Origin: Gammaproteobacteria bacterium
Lineage (GTDB): Bacteria; Pseudomonadota; Gammaproteobacteria; Pseudomonadales; Azotimanducaceae_A
Length of the DNA stretch: 6,454 bases
Reading direction: 5' to 3'
Assembly: GCA_026713405.1 (NCBI GenBank)
Contig: JAPOON010000528.1
Location: 1 to 6,454, forward strand
Shown in pieces: positions 5,144 to 6,454 of this stretch. A program made the position numbers and the translations under genes. The notes beneath the pieces were generated by a model, which saw only the letters and a list, made by a program, of their open reading frames with translations, did not search any database and had not been told where the DNA came from. Positions within the stretch are counted from its first letter, which is position 1; each line of letters starts with the position of its first letter.

Positions 5144-6403
5144 ATGGAAAAGCACACCGAAAAACGAACCGCGAAGCAGCGGCTCACACTCACCAAACGT
5201 GCCGTCGAGGCCCTTCTGCCGAACGAGAAGCCCTTCATCGCGTGGGACGACAAGCTCACCGGCTTCGGAGTCCGTGTCCAGCCTTCGGGCATCAAGTCTT
5301 TCATCCTCAACTACCGTACTGGAGACGGCGGGCGAAGAGCCTCGAACAAGCGCATCGTTATCGGTCGCTACGGTCGTGTCAGTCCCGACAAGGCCCGTCG
5401 CCTGGCACAGGAGTTGGTTGGCCGCGTGGCCGGAGGATCGGACCCTGCGGACGATCGTTCGAAGGCTCGTAGGGTGCCTACCCTTACCGAGGCCTTCGAG
5501 GACTACATGAAGGCCAACCCCCACCGCGCCCCGAAGACGGTCATCAACTACCGCCATAATCTGCGGAACGGGCTCTCCGACTGGCTGGCCCGCCCGCTCG
5601 ATGCGATTGCCCGGCGTGATGTGGAGGAACGCTTCCATCGCATCACGGAGAAGCACGGCTGGGCAACTGCCAATCAGACCCTCTCCATGCTGCGCTCCGT
5701 ATACCGACGGCCTTGTGTCGATCACGATGGCTTGCGCAACCCGGTAGATCTCTGGCTGGTTGGTGGCGGGCGTTTCCATCGTCCGCGACGGAGGAGGATT
5801 TCCGCGCCGGCCGAGGTGTTGCCGCGTTGGCGAGCAGGATTGGAGGCGACCGACATGGCACCTATATTTCGCGACCTCTTCCTGTTCGGGTTCTACACCG
5901 GTATGCGCAAGGGCGAAGTTCTGGCCTTACGCTGGGAGCGAGTGGACTTGGCGGAACGGATCCTTCGGGTGGAGGAGACGAAGACCGGAAATCCTCTGGA
6001 GCTTCCCGTAACGCGTCAGCTCGCGGTAATTCTCGAACGACGCTGGTTGGCACGCGAATGTGCGCCGGAAGGGATTCGTTGCTGGGTTTTCCCCTCCGCC
6101 GTCAGTGTATCGGGCCACCTTGAGGATCTTCACCGGTACTACGACGAAATCGGTGATGCTGGCGGCACGCGTTTCTGGTTCCATGGGCTTCGCAACTGCT
6201 TCATTACCGTGGCTGAGCGCGAATTGATGCTTCCGCGTTCATTGACCAAGAGACTGGTTAACCACGCACGTTCTTCCGATGTGACAGAAGGTTATGCAGC
6301 CGACTGGACGGTGGAGCAGTTGCGGGAGCCAGCGCAACGGATCGCCGACCGAATCGACGAACTGATGGATCTGCCTGCCCCTGCGCATGGCGGGGCCCGG
6401 TAA
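5144..6403 (+). CDS. Tyrosine recombinase / integrase of a genomic island or prophage
   Basis: This 419-residue protein is a complete integrase that cuts and rejoins DNA at att sites. Residues 15-60 (KRAVEALLPNE, then DDKLTGFGVRVQPSGIKSF) form the N-terminal arm-type binding domain common in island and phage integrases. Residues 112-190 are the SAM-like core-binding domain, and 220-390 the catalytic domain. Catalytic residues in order are R255 (YTGMRKGEVLALRW), K280 (VEETKTGNPLELPV), H347 and R350 (FHGLRNCF), H374 (LVNHA) and the nucleophile Y384 (DVTEGYA). All are present, so it should be active. A basic patch RPRRRRIS lies at 213-220. The ATG at 5144 is favoured by the promoter just upstream. 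GC content is visibly lower than in glcF, consistent with transfer. It reads away from the truncated dinB-like gene, so element cargo should lie to the right. Confidence 0.93.
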   Translation: MEKHTEKRTAKQRLTLTKRAVEALLPNEKPFIAWDDKLTGFGVRVQPSGIKSFILNYRTGDGGRRASNKRIVIGRYGRVSPDKARRLAQELVGRVAGGSDPADDRSKARRVPTLTEAFEDYMKANPHRAPKTVINYRHNLRNGLSDWLARPLDAIARRDVEERFHRITEKHGWATANQTLSMLRSVYRRPCVDHDGLRNPVDLWLVGGGRFHRPRRRRISAPAEVLPRWRAGLEATDMAPIFRDLFLFGFYTGMRKGEVLALRWERVDLAERILRVEETKTGNPLELPVTRQLAVILERRWLARECAPEGIRCWVFPSAVSVSGHLEDLHRYYDEIGDAGGTRFWFHGLRNCFITVAERELMLPRSLTKRLVNHARSSDVTEGYAADWTVEQLREPAQRIADRIDELMDLPAPAHGGAR

Positions 6404-6454
6404 GCCGAATCCCCACGGCACGGCGGGCCGCTGCCAACAACCCGAACTGCGGAA

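Noticed and set aside
4958..5779. 273-residue minus-strand open frame over the integrase N-terminal half
   Set aside because: It covers the integrase promoter and coding region in antisense and is not a continuation of the dinB remnant.
1..6454. CRISPR array, tRNA or rRNA
   Set aside because: No regularly spaced repeats, no tRNA cloverleaf and no rRNA sequence were seen on either strand.

Overview
The window is GC-rich DNA (well above 60% by eye) with compact bacterial genes, GTG and ATG starts, purine-rich ribosome binding sites and a three-subunit glycolate oxidase. It fits a high-GC proteobacterium, probably gamma or beta; the sequence alone does not give a finer placement.

Left part (1-2987, all + strand) looks like ordinary chromosome. 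It opens with the last 49 codons of glcE, followed after 4 bp by a complete glcF, which together with glcD (expected to the left, outside the window) make the membrane-associated enzyme that oxidises glycolate to glyoxylate. Next is a Tat-exported intradiol ring-cleavage dioxygenase with all four predicted Fe(III) ligands, then a strong GC stem-loop. After that comes a small secreted M48-type peptidase homologue whose zinc motif is degenerate (REIGR where the family has HEIGH), so it is probably a pseudo-enzyme. A perfect 10-bp hairpin follows it.

Middle part (2988-4650) holds two unrelated-looking GNAT acetyltransferases, transcribed away from each other from a 323-bp gene-free interval. The gap between the peptidase homologue and the first acetyltransferase contains several palindromes and a 15-bp tandem duplication that covers the acetyltransferase stop codon.

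Right part (4651-6454) looks like the edge of a mobile element. A 38-codon piece of the C-terminus of a DinB-family protein lies on the minus strand, with the rest of the gene missing. The sequence then turns locally AT-rich, and an intact tyrosine recombinase (419 aa, predicted catalytic residues R255, K280, H347, R350, H374, Y384) starts on the + strand and reads away from the broken gene. The simplest reading is that an integrase-carrying island interrupted or replaced a dinB-like gene, with one island end between about 4966 and 5095 and the cargo to the right of this window. The integrase promoter has two tandem GTGTTGACA copies and a 10-bp palindrome, and its -10 box lies so close to the ATG that the mRNA may be leaderless.

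I did not find an obviously new multi-gene system here. The points most worth following are the dinB/integrase junction, the catalytically altered M48 homologue and the integrase promoter architecture.
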